NCBI GenBank assembly: GCA_947650365.1
Contig: CANTAL010000002.1
Location: forward strand, 3,107,501-3,171,500
Source of the DNA: Chamaelirium japonicum
Lineage: Eukaryota; Streptophyta; Magnoliopsida; Liliales; Melanthiaceae
DNA: 64,000 nt
Direction: 5' to 3'
The stretch's first letter is position 1, and each line of letters starts with the position of its first letter. Below are positions 54,251-64,000 of the stretch, in pieces. The notes under the pieces are model-generated. The model did not search any database, had not been told where the DNA came from, and was given only the letters and a program-made list of their open reading frames with translations. A program made the position numbers and the translations under genes.

Positions 54251-55203
54251 TCGCACGAATGTATCCATTCTAATTCATTCGTACGATCCATTCTAATTCA
54301 TTCGTACAATCCATTCTAATTCATTCGCACAATCCGTTCGCATTCACTCAAACGACCCATTCTAATTCATAAGTACGATCCATTCTAATTCATTCAAACG
54401 ATCCATTCTAATTCATTCGTACGATCCATTCTAATTCATTCGCACGAATGTATCCATTCTAATTCATTCGTACGATCCATTCTAATTCATTTGTACGAAT
54501 GTATCCATTCTAATTCATTCGTACGATCCATTCTAATTCATTTATACGAATGTATCCACTCTAATTCATTCGTACGATCCATTCTAATTCATTCGTACGA
54601 TCCATTGTAATTCATTCGCACAATCTATTCTAATTCATTCGTACGATCCATTCTAATTCATTCGCACGATCCATTCTAATTCATTCATACGTTCCATTCT
54701 ATTTCATTCGTACGATCCATTCTTACTCATTCGTACGATCCATTCTAATTCATTTGCACGAAGGTATCCATTCTAATTCATTCGCTCGAATGTAACCTTT
54801 CTAATTCATTCGTACGATCCATTCTAATTCATTCGCACAATCTATTCTAATTCCTTTGTACGATCCATTCTAATTCTTTCCCATGAATGTACCCATTCTA
54901 ATTGATACGTACGATCCATTCTATTTCATTCGTATGATCCATTCTTACTCATTCGTACGATCCAATCTAATTCATTCATACGATCCATTCTATGATCCAT
55001 TCTAATTCATTCGTACGTTCCATTCTAATTCATTAGCACGATCAATGCTAATTCATTCGTACGATCCATTCTAATTCATTCGTACAATCCATTCTATTTC
55101 TTTCGTACGATCCATTCTTACTCATTCGTATGATCCATTCTAATTCATTCGCACGAATGTATCCATTCTAATTCATTCGTACAATCCATTCTTACTCATT
55201 CGT
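54251..55203 (+). repeat. Plus block 71
   Basis: Marker at 54335 (CGTTCGCATTCACTC form). Closes at CATTCGTAATGAATTAG. Confidence 0.92.
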
Positions 55204-55825
55204 AATGAATTAGAATGGATACATTCGTGCAAAAGAATTAGAATGGATTGTATGAATGAATTAGAATGGATCGTGCAAATGAATTAGAATGGATCGTGCG
55301 AATGAATTAGATTGGATCGTACGAATGAATTAGAATGGATCGTGCGAATGAATTAGAATGGATCGTACGAATGTATTAGAATAGATCGTGCGAATGAATT
55401 AGAATGGATCGTACGAATGAATTAGAATGGATCGTACGAATGAATTAGAATGGATCGTACTAATGAATTAGAATAGATTGTGCGAATGAATTAGAATGGA
55501 TCGTACGAATGAATTAGAAAGGATACATTCGTACAAATGAATTAGAATGGATCGTACGAATGAATTAGAATGGATACATTCGTATAAATGAATTAGAATG
55601 GATCGTACGAATGAATTAGAATGGATACATTCGTGCGAATGAATTAGAATGGATCGTACGAATGAACTAGAATGGATCGTTTGAATGAATTAGAATGGAT
55701 CGTACTTATGAATTAGAATGGGCCGTTTGAGTGAATGCGAATGGATCGTGCGAATGAATTAGAATGGATTGTACGAATGAATTAGAATGGATCGTACGAA
55801 TGAATTAGAATGGATACATTCGTGC
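55204..55825 (-). repeat. Minus block 72
   Basis: Ends at J6, partner of block 58. Confidence 0.92.
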
Positions 55826-56601
55826 GAATCCATTCTATTTCATTCGTACGATCCATTCTAATTCATTCGCACGATCCATTCTAATTCATTCATACGATCC
55901 ATTCTAATTCATTCGTACGAACCATTCTAATTCAATCGTACGATCCATTCTAATTCATTCGTACGATCCATTCTAATTCCTTCGTATGATCCATTCTAAT
56001 TCATTCGTACGGTATGATTCATTCTAATTCATTCGTACGATTCATTCTAATTCAATCCATTCTAATTCATTCGTACGATCCATTCTAATTCATTCGTACG
56101 ATCCATTCTAATTCATTCGTACGATTCATTCTAATTCTAATTCATTCGTACGATCCATTCTAATTCCTTCGTACGATCCATTCTTATTCATTCGTACGAT
56201 CTATTCTAATTCATTCGCACGATCCATTCTAATTCATTCATACGATCCATTCTATTTCATTCATACGATCCATTCTAATTCATTCATACGATCTATTCTA
56301 ATTCTTTCGCACGAATGCATCCATTCTAATTCATTCGTACGATCCATTCTAATTCATTCGTACGATCCATTCTAATTCATTCGTACGATCCAGTCTAATT
56401 CATTCGCACAATCTAATCTAATTCATTCGCACGATCCATTCTAATTCATGCATACGATCCAATCTAATTCATTCGCACGAATGTATCCATTTTAATTCAT
56501 TCGCACAATCTAATTCATTCATACGATCCATTCTAATTCATTCGTACGATCTATTCTAATTCATTCATACGATCCATTCTAATTCATACAATCTATTCTA
56601 A
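55826..56601 (+). repeat. Plus block 73
   Basis: J6 to perfect J1 (56595-56608), partner of block 59 and of the same length (776 bp). Confidence 0.92.
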
Positions 56602-57494
56602 TTAGAATGGATCGTACTAATGAATTAGAATAGATTGTACGAATGAATTAGAATGGATCGTACGAATGAATTAGAAAGGATATATTCATGCGAATGAATT
56701 AGAATAGATCGTATGAATGAATTAGATTGGATCGTATTAATGAATTATAATGGATCATGCGAATGAATTAGAATGGATCGTACGAATGAATTAGAATGGA
56801 TAGATTCGTGCGAATGAATTTGAATGGATCGTACGAAGGAATTAGAATGGATCGTACGAAGGAATTAGAATAGATCATACGAAGAAATTAGAATGGATCG
56901 TACGAATGAATTAGAATGGATCGTATGAATGAATTAGAATGGATCGTGCGAATGAATTAAAATGGATCATATGAATGAAATAGAATGGATCATATGAATT
57001 AGAATGGATCGTACGAATGAAATAGAATGGATCGTGCGAATGAATTAAAATAGATTGTGCGAATGGATTAGAATGGATCAAACGATTGAGTAAGAATGGA
57101 TTGTACGAATGAAATAGAATAGATCGTACGAATGAATTAGAATGGATCATGCTAATGAATTAGAATTGATCGTACGAATGAATTAGAATAGATTGTGCGA
57201 ATGAATTAGAAAGGATCGTACGAATGAATTGGAATGGATACATTCGTGCGAATGAATTAGAATGGATCGTATGAATGAATTAGAGTGTATACATTCGTAC
57301 AAATGAATTAGAATGGATCGTACGAATGAATTAGAATGGATATATTCGTGCGAATGAATTAGAATGGATCATATGAATGAATTAGAATGGATCGTTTGAG
57401 TTAATGCGAATGGATCGTGCGAATGAATTAGAATGGATTGTACGAATGAATTAGAATGGATCGTACGAATGAATTAGAATGGATACATTCGTGC
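56602..57494 (-). repeat. Minus block 74
   Basis: Partner of block 60 and of the same length (893 bp). Ends at a J6 variant (GTGCAAATCC). Confidence 0.92.
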
Positions 57495-58193
57495 AAATCC
57501 ATTCTATTTCATTCGTACGATCCATTCTAATTCATTCGCACGATCCATTCTAATTCATTCATACGATCCATTCTAATTCATTCGTACGATCCATTCTAAT
57601 TCATTCGCACAATCTATTCTAATTCATTCGTACGATCCATTCTAATTCATTCGCACGATCCATTCTAATTCATTCATACGATCCATTCTATTTCATTCGT
57701 ACGATCCATTCTTACTCATTCGTACGATCCATTCTAATTCATTTGCACGAAGGTATCCATTCTAATTCATTCTTACTATCCACTCTAATTCCTTCGTACG
57801 ATCCATTCTAATTCCTTCGTACGATCCATTCTAATTCATTCGTACGATCCATTCTAATTCATTCGTACGATCCATTCTAATTCCTTCCTATGATCCATTC
57901 TAATTCATTCGTACGGTATGATTCATTCTAATTCATTCGTACGATTCATTCTAATTCAATCCATTCTAATTCATTCGTACGATCCATTCTAATTCATTCG
58001 TACGATCCATTCTAATTCATTCGTACGATTCATTCTAATTCAATCCATTCTAATTCATTCGTACGATCCATTCTAATTCATTCGTACGATCCATTCTAAT
58101 TCATTCGTACGATCCATTCTAATTCATTCGCACAATTTATACGTTCCATTCTAATTCATTCGTAAGATCCATTCTAAATCATTCGCACGATCC
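57495..58193 (+). repeat. Plus block 75
   Basis: Partner of block 61 to about 58060, then differs. Ends at CACGATCCGAATGAATTAG. Confidence 0.92.
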
Positions 58194-58396
58194 GAATGAA
58201 TTAGAATGGATCGTACGAATGAATTAGAATGGATCGTATGAATGAATTAGAGTGGATCATATGAATGAATTAGAATTGATAGTATGAATGAATTAGAATG
58301 GATCGTGTGAATGAATTAGAATGGATCGTGCGAATGAATTAGAATGGATCGTACGAATGAATTAGAATGGGTCGTACGAATGAATTAGAATGGAAA
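58194..58396 (-). repeat. Minus block 76
   Basis: Ends at J8 (58397-58410). Confidence 0.92.
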
Positions 58397-58426
58397 CACG
58401 ATCCAGATCCATTCTAATTCATTCGT
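58397..58426 (+). repeat. Plus block 77 (30 bp, shortest)
   Basis: J8 is followed after barely one unit by a perfect J2 palindrome (58421-58432), so the orientation reverses twice within 30 bp. Confidence 0.88.
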
Positions 58427-60336
58427 ACGAATGAATTAGCATTGATCTTGCTAATGAATTAGAATGGAACGTACGAATGAAATAGAATGGATCGTAGAAT
58501 GGATCGTACGAATGAGTAAGAATGGATCATACGAATGAAAAAGAATGGATCGTACGTATCAATTAGAATTGATACATTCATGGGAATGAATTAGAATGGA
58601 TCGTACGAAGGAATTAGAATAGATTGTGTGAATGAATTAGAATGGATACCTTCGTGCAAATGAATTAGAATGGATCGTACGAATGAGTAAGAATGGATCA
58701 TACGAATGAAATAGAATGGATCGTATGAATGAATTAGAATGGATCGTGCGAATGAATTAGAATGGATCGTACGAATGAATTAGAAATGATTGTGGGAATG
58801 AATTAGAATGGATCGTACGAATGAATTAGAATGGATCGTACGAATGAATTAGAGTGGATACATTCGTGCGAATGAATTAGAATGGATCGTACGTTTGAAT
58901 TAGATTGGATTGTACGAATGAATTAGAATGCATACATTCGTGCGAATGAATTAGAATAGATCGTATGAATGAATTAGAATGGATCGTACGAATGAATTAG
59001 AATGGATACATTTGTACGAATGAATTAGAATGGATCGTACGAATGAATTAGAATGGATGCATTTGTACGAATGAATTAGAATGGATCGTACGAATGAATT
59101 AGAATGGATCGTACGAATGAATTAGAATGGATCGAACGAATGAATTAGAGTGGATTGTACGAATGAATTAGAATGGATACATTCGAGCGAATGAATTAGA
59201 ATAGATCGTAAGAATGAATTAGAATGGATCATACGAATGAATTAAAATGGATCGTGCGAATGAATTAGAAAGGATCGTACGAATGAATTAGAATGGATAT
59301 ATCCGTGCGAATGAATTAGATTGCATCGTACGAATGAATTTGAATGGATTGTACGAATGAATTAGAATGGATCGTACGAATGAATTAGAATGGATCATGC
59401 GAATGAATTAGAATAGAACGTACGAATGAATTAGAATGGATCGTACAAATAAATTAGAATGGATCGTGCGAATGAATTTGAATGGATCGTACGAATGAAT
59501 TATAATGGATCGTGCGAATGAATTAAAATGGATCGTATAAATGAATTAGAATGGATCGTGCGAATGAATTAGAATGGATCGTACGAACGAATTAGAATGG
59601 ATCGTGCGAACGAATTAGAATGGATCGTACGAATGAATTAGAATGGATTGTACGAATTGATTAGAATGGATCGTACGAATGGATCATGCGAATTAATTAG
59701 AATGGATCGTACGAATGAATTAGAATGGATACATTCGTGCGAATGAATTAGAATGGATTGTGCGAATAAATTAGAACGGATCATTTGTACAAATGAATTA
59801 GAATGGATCGTACGAATGAATTAGAATGGATCGTGCGAATGAATTAGAATGGAGCGAACGAATGAGTAAGAATGGATCGTACGAATGAATTAGAATGGAT
59901 TGAATTAGAATGAATCGTACGAATGAATTAGAATGGATCGTACGAATGAATTAGAATAGATTGTGCGAATGAATTAGAATGGATCGTACGAATGAATTGG
60001 AATGGATACATTCGTGCGAATGAATTAGAATGGATCGTATGAATGAATTAGAGTGGATACATTCGTACAAATGAATTAGAATGGATCGTACGAATGAATT
60101 AGAATGGATACATTCGTGCGAATGAATTAGAATAGATCATATGAATGAATTAGAATGGATCGTTTGAGTGAATTAGAATAGATTGTGCAAATGAATTAGA
60201 ATGGATCGTACGAATGAATTAGAATGGATCGTGCGAATAAATTAGAATGGATCGTATGAATGAATTAGAATGGATCGTGCGAATGAATTAGAATATAGAT
60301 CGTACGAATGAATTAGAATGGATCGTACGAATGAAT
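58427..60336 (-). repeat. Minus block 78
   Basis: Ends at J7. 58430-58620 parallels the stretch near 23880-24090 in block 28 (GCATTGATC, GTATCAATTAGAAT). 59000-59780 is rich in near-canonical units. Confidence 0.92.
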
Positions 60337-60355
60337 TCGAATGTATCCTTTCTAA
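60285..60355 (+). repeat. 3' part of module P without the A6 end
   Basis: Contains the 25-bp unit (as TTAGAATATAGATC) and J7 (AATTCGAATGTATCCTTTC at 60334), but upstream is ordinary minus array. Similar minus sequence with the 25-bp unit also occurs near 40337. Confidence 0.65.
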
Positions 60356-60905
60356 TTCATTCGTACGATCCATTCTAATTCATTCGTACGATCCATTCTA
60401 ATTCATTCGCACGATCCATTCTAATTCATTCGCACGATCCATTCTAATTCATTCATACAATCCATTCTAATTCTTTTGCACGAATGTATCCATTCTAATT
60501 CATTCGTACGATCCATTCTAATTCATTCATACGATCCATTCTAATTCATTCGCACAATCCATTCTAATTCATTCACACTCATACGATCCATTCTAATTCA
60601 TTCGCACGAATGTACCCTTTCTAATTCATTCGTACGATCCATTCTAATTCATTCGCACAATCTATTCTAATTCATTCGAACGATCCATTCTAAGTCATTC
60701 GTACGATCCATTCTAATTCATTCGTACGATCCATTCTAATTCATTCGTACGATCCATTCTAATTCATTCGCACGATCCATTATATTTCATTCGTACGATC
60801 TATTCTAATTCATTCGCACGAATGTATCCATTCCAATTCATTCGTACGATCCATTCTAATTCATTCGCACAATCTATTCTAATTCATTCGTACGATCAAT
60901 TCTAA
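60337..60905 (+). repeat. Plus block 79
   Basis: J7 to perfect J1 (60899-60912). 29-bp unit near 60568. Confidence 0.92.
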
Positions 60906-61383
60906 TTAGAATGGATCGTGCGAATGAATTAGAATGGATCCTACGAATGAATTAGCATGGATCGTACGAAGGAATTAGAATGGATCGTACGAATGAATTA
61001 GAATAGATCGTACGAATGAATTAGATTGCATCGTGCGAATGAATTAGAATGGATCGTACGAATGTGTAAGAATGGATCCTACGAATGAATTAGAATGGAT
61101 TGAATTAGAATGGATCGTACGAATGAATTAGAATGGATCGTACAAATGAATTAAAATGGATCGTACGAATGAATTAGAATGGATTGAATTAGAATGAATC
61201 GTACGAATGAATTAGAATGGATCGTACGAATGAGTAAGAATGGATCGTACGAATGAAATAGAATGGGTCGTATGAATGAATTAGAATGGATCGTACGAAT
61301 GAATTAGAATGGATCGTACGAATGAATTAGAATGGATCGTGCGAATGAATTAGAATGGATCGTACGAATGAAATAGAATGGAT
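60906..61383 (-). repeat. Minus block 80
   Basis: J1 to J5 (61380). Confidence 0.92.
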
Positions 61384-61798
61384 TCGCACGAATGTATCCA
61401 TTCTAATTCATTCGTACGATCCATTCTAATTCATTCGTACAATCCATTCTAATTCATTCGCACGATCCATTCGAATTCACTCAAACGACCCATTCTAATT
61501 CATAAGTATGATCCATTCTAATTCATTCAAACGATCCATTCTAATTCATTCGTACGATCCATTCTAATTCATTCGCACGAATGTATCCATTCTAATTCAT
61601 TCGTACGATCCATTCTAATTCATTTGTACGAATGTATCCATTCTAATTCATTCGTACGATCCATTCTAATTCATTTGTACGAATTTATCCTTTCTAATTC
61701 ATTCGTATGATCCATTCTAATTTATTCGCACAATCTATTCTAATTCATTAGTACGATCCATTCTAATTCATTCGTACGATCCATTCTAATTCATTCGC
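61384..61798 (+). repeat. Plus block 81
   Basis: Marker at 61468, then ACCCATTCTAATTCATAAG as at 54355. Ends at a J2 variant (ATTCGCACGAAT, 61793-61804). Confidence 0.92.
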
Positions 61799-62935
61799 AC
61801 GAATGAATTAGAATGGATCGTACGAATGAATTAGAATGGATCGTGCGAATCAAATAGAATGGATTAGAATGGATCGTACGAATGAGTAAGAATGGATCGT
61901 ACGAATGAAATAGAATGGATCGTATGAATGAATTAGAATGGATCGTGCGAATGAATTAGAATGGATCGTACGAATGAATTAGAATAGATTGTGCGAATGA
62001 ATTAGAATGGATCGTACGAATGAATTAGAAAGGATAAATTCGTACAAATGAATTAGAATGGATCGTACGAATGAATTAGAATGGATACATTCGTACAAAT
62101 GAATTAGAATGGATCGTACGAATGAATTAGAATGGATACATTCGTGCGAATGAATTAGAATGGATCGTACGAATGAATTAGAATGGATCGTTTGAATGAA
62201 TTAGAATGGATCATACTTATGAATTAGAATGGGTCGTTTGAGTGAATTTGAATGGATCGTGCGAATGAATTAGAATGGATCGTACGAATGAATAAGAATG
62301 GATCGTACGAATGAATTAGAATGGATCGTGCGAATGAATTAGAATGGATCGTGCGACTGAATTAGAATGGATCGTGCGAATGAATTAGAAAGGATACATT
62401 CGTGCGAATGAATTAGAATTGATCATATGAGTGTGAATGAATTAGAATGGATCGTGCGAATGAATTAGAATGGATCGTATTAATTAATTAGAATGGATCA
62501 TACGAAGGAATTAGAATGGATCGTACGAATGAATTAGAATTGATCGTACGAATGAATTAGAATGGGTCGTACGAAGGAATTAGAATGGATCGTACGAAGG
62601 AATTAGAATGGATAGTACGAATGAATTAGAATGGATACCTTCATGCAAATGAATTAGAATGGATCGTACGAATGAGTAAGAATGGATCGTACGAATGAAA
62701 TAGAATGGATCGTATGAATGAATTAGAATGGATCGTGCGAATGAATTAGAATGGATCGTACGAATGAATTAGAATAGATTGTGCGAATGAATTAGAATGG
62801 ATCGTACGAATGAATTAGAATGGATCGTACGAATGAATTAGAATGGATCGTGCGAATGAATTAGAATGGATCGTACGAATGAAATAGAATGGATTCGCAC
62901 GAATGAATTAGAGTGGATCATATGAATTAGAATCG
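61799..62935 (-). repeat. Minus block 82
   Basis: Contains the ACCTTC module (62637) and the first half of J5 at 62891, but stays minus because the J5 half runs into ATTCGCACGAAT (62893-62904) and back to GAATTAG. Ends at GAATTAGAATCGATCC. Confidence 0.92.
61960..62260 (-). repeat. Partial copy of the 46140-46620 module
   Basis: Offset 15,722 from the 46-kb copy at 61982 and 62223. It then leaves the module into other minus array instead of ending in a J6 switch. Confidence 0.8.
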
Positions 62936-63500
62936 ATCCATTCTAATTCATTCGTACGATCCATTCTAATTCATTCATACGATCCATTCTAATTCTTTCG
63001 CACGAATGTATCCATTCTAATTCATTTGTATGATCCATTCTAATTCTTTCGTACGATCCATTCTAATTCATTCGCACGATCTATTCTAATTCATTCGTAC
63101 AATCCAGTCTAATTCATTCGTATGATCCATTCTAATTCAGTCGTACGATCCATTCTAATTCATTCGTACGATCCATTCTAATTCATTCGCACGAATGTAT
63201 CCATTCTAAGTCATTCGTACAATCCATTCTAATTCATTCGCACGATCCATTCTAATTCATTCGTATGATCCATTCTAATTCATTCCTACGATCTATTCTA
63301 ATTCATTCGCTTGAATGTATCCATTCTAATTCATTCGTTCGATTCATTATAATTCATTCGTACGATCCATTCAAATTTATTCGCTCGAATGTATCCATTC
63401 TAAATCATTCGTACGATCCATTCTAATTCATTCGTACGATCCATTCTAATTCATTCGTATGAATGTAACATTTCTAATTCATTTGTACGATCCATTCTAA
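62936..63500 (+). repeat. Plus block 83
   Basis: Leaves at an imperfect J1 (TTCTAATTAGAAA). Contains GCTCGAATG and GCTTGAATG variants of the 28-bp unit, uncommon elsewhere. Confidence 0.92.
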
Positions 63501-64000
63501 TTAGAAAGGTTACATTCGAGCGAATGAATTAGAATAGATCGTAGGAATGAATTAGAATGGATCATACGAATGAATTAGAATGGATCGTGTGAATGAATTA
63601 GAATGAATCGTACGAATGCATTAGAATGGATCATACGAATGAATTAGAATAAATCGTACGAACGAATTAGAATGGATCGTACGAATAAATTAGAATGGAT
63701 ACATTCGAGCGAATGAATTTGAATGGATCGTACGAATGAATTAGAATGGATCGAACGAATGAATTAGAATGGATACATTCGAGCGAATGAAATAGAATAG
63801 ATCGTAGGAATGAATTAGAATGGATCATACGATTGAATTAGAATGGATCGTGCGAATAAATTAGAATGGATTGTACGAATGAATTAGAATGGATACATTC
63901 GAGCGAATGAATTAGAATAGATCGTAGGAATAAATTAGAATGGATCATACGAATGAATTAGAATGGATCGTGCGAATGAATTAGAAAGGATCGTACGAAT
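63501..64000 (-). repeat. Minus block 84
   Basis: Runs off the window. Carries a three-fold repeat of a segment with CATTCGAGCGAATG and GATCGTAGGAATG (near 63513, 63772 and 63897), a variant pair rare in the rest of the window. Confidence 0.92.

Larger units (their letters stand above)
55391..58100. repeat. 2.7-kb duplicated segment, copy B
   Basis: Partner of 46180-48890. Scattered single-base differences, for example GGCCGTTTGAG for GGTCGTTTGAG near 55720, show the copies have diverged somewhat since duplication. Confidence 0.85.
1..64000. repeat. 23-bp satellite array, strand-alternating, spanning the whole window
   Basis: Every line of the window is made of copies or variants of one 23-bp unit, about 2,700 of them, in both orientations. 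Conserved part: CCATTCTAATTCATTCG. Variable part: TACGAT, seen as TACGAT, CACGAT, TACAAT, TATGAT and others. Each canonical unit carries the 8-bp palindrome TCGTACGA, a GATC and a GTAC. Because 23 is not a multiple of 3, any reading frame cycles through all phases every 69 bp and meets a TAA, TAG or TGA unless a unit has mutated it. This explains the few short open frames. No non-satellite gene-sized gap exists. Most likely role, by inference, is constitutive heterochromatin. No specific chromosomal location can be assigned. Confidence 0.97.

Noticed and set aside
6429..57150. Recurrent 79-residue open frames on the minus strand (6429-6668, 15227-15466, 34953-35192, 41342-41581, 47700-47939, 56911-57150) and on the plus strand (27946-28185), with a 78-residue relative at 12244-12480, as a conserved repeat-protein family
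   Set aside because: The translation is the satellite read through a 23-residue cycle (IHSNSF, SILIHSYDPF). The frames stay open only where variant units (CTATTTC, CTTACTC) remove the TAA at that phase. Their recurrence follows from the DNA-level module duplication described above. No start context, codon bias or domain supports coding.
1..64000. CRISPR array with 23-bp repeats
   Set aside because: There are no unique spacers: the units are contiguous, degenerate and in both orientations.
1..64000. Telomeric or known centromeric repeat
   Set aside because: The 23-bp unit matches no telomere repeat and no centromere satellite I recognise; a centromeric role cannot be excluded but nothing in the sequence shows it.
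1..64000. Whole window as an assembly artefact
   Set aside because: Not fully excluded, but junctions recur with private substitutions and unit-level differences, which a simple assembler duplication would not produce. Read-level checks remain decisive.

Overview
The whole 64 kb is one AT-rich satellite array. I can support no protein-coding gene, rRNA, tRNA, CRISPR array or gene promoter. The unit is 23 bp: a conserved CCATTCTAATTCATTCG followed by a variable TACGAT hexamer (clean copy at 142-164). It is about 35% GC, with six C to two G on the strand written here. A kilobase-scale satellite, CpG decay and a poly(A)-type insertion with a target-site duplication all point to eukaryotic heterochromatin. 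The host lineage cannot be read from the satellite. The short insert at 44140-44180 vaguely recalls plant retroelement tails, a weak guess only.

The array is not head-to-tail throughout. By my reading it is a mosaic of 84 blocks with 83 orientation switches, ranging from 30 bp (58397-58426) to about 4.2 kb (39266-43498). 'Plus' blocks read CCATTCTAATTC on the given strand and 'minus' blocks read GAATTAGAATGG. The two orientations occupy about 31.7 and 32.3 kb. Boundaries are good to a few bases, because the unit is itself partly palindromic.

The switches reuse a small set of junction sequences, coded here for the entries. Plus-to-minus: J1 = ATTCTAATTAGAAT palindrome; J2 = ATTCGTACGAAT palindrome; J3 = TACATGTA palindrome; J4 = an A6-containing element (CACGAAAAAACACGATCC). 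Minus-to-plus: J5 = GGATTCGCACGAATGTATCC; J6 = ATTCGTGCGAATCCATTC; J7 = AATTCGAATGTATCCTTTC, or its reverse complement; J8 = CACGATCCAGATCC, or its reverse complement. About 56 of the 83 switches fall into these eight classes. Most junctions were therefore copied along with their flanks by segmental duplication instead of arising independently.

Above the 23-bp level lie nested duplicated modules of 0.2-2.7 kb, in direct and inverted orientation. They hold constant offsets over hundreds of bases, and where they differ in length it is mostly by whole units (23, 92, 138 bp). Variant units serve as landmarks: a 28-bp form with AATGT inserted (GCACGAATGTATCC), a 28-bp form with GGTAT inserted (TACGGTATGATTC), a 15-bp form lacking 8 bp (ATTCAATCC), a 29-bp form (CATTCACACTCATACG), and a strongly diverged 23-mer (CATTCGCATTCACTCAAACG).

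The only clearly non-satellite DNA is a 41-bp insert at 44140-44180, made of a poly(T) run plus 24 bp of unrelated sequence. It is flanked by a perfect 16-bp direct duplication, as expected for a severely 5'-truncated LINE- or SINE-type retroposition.
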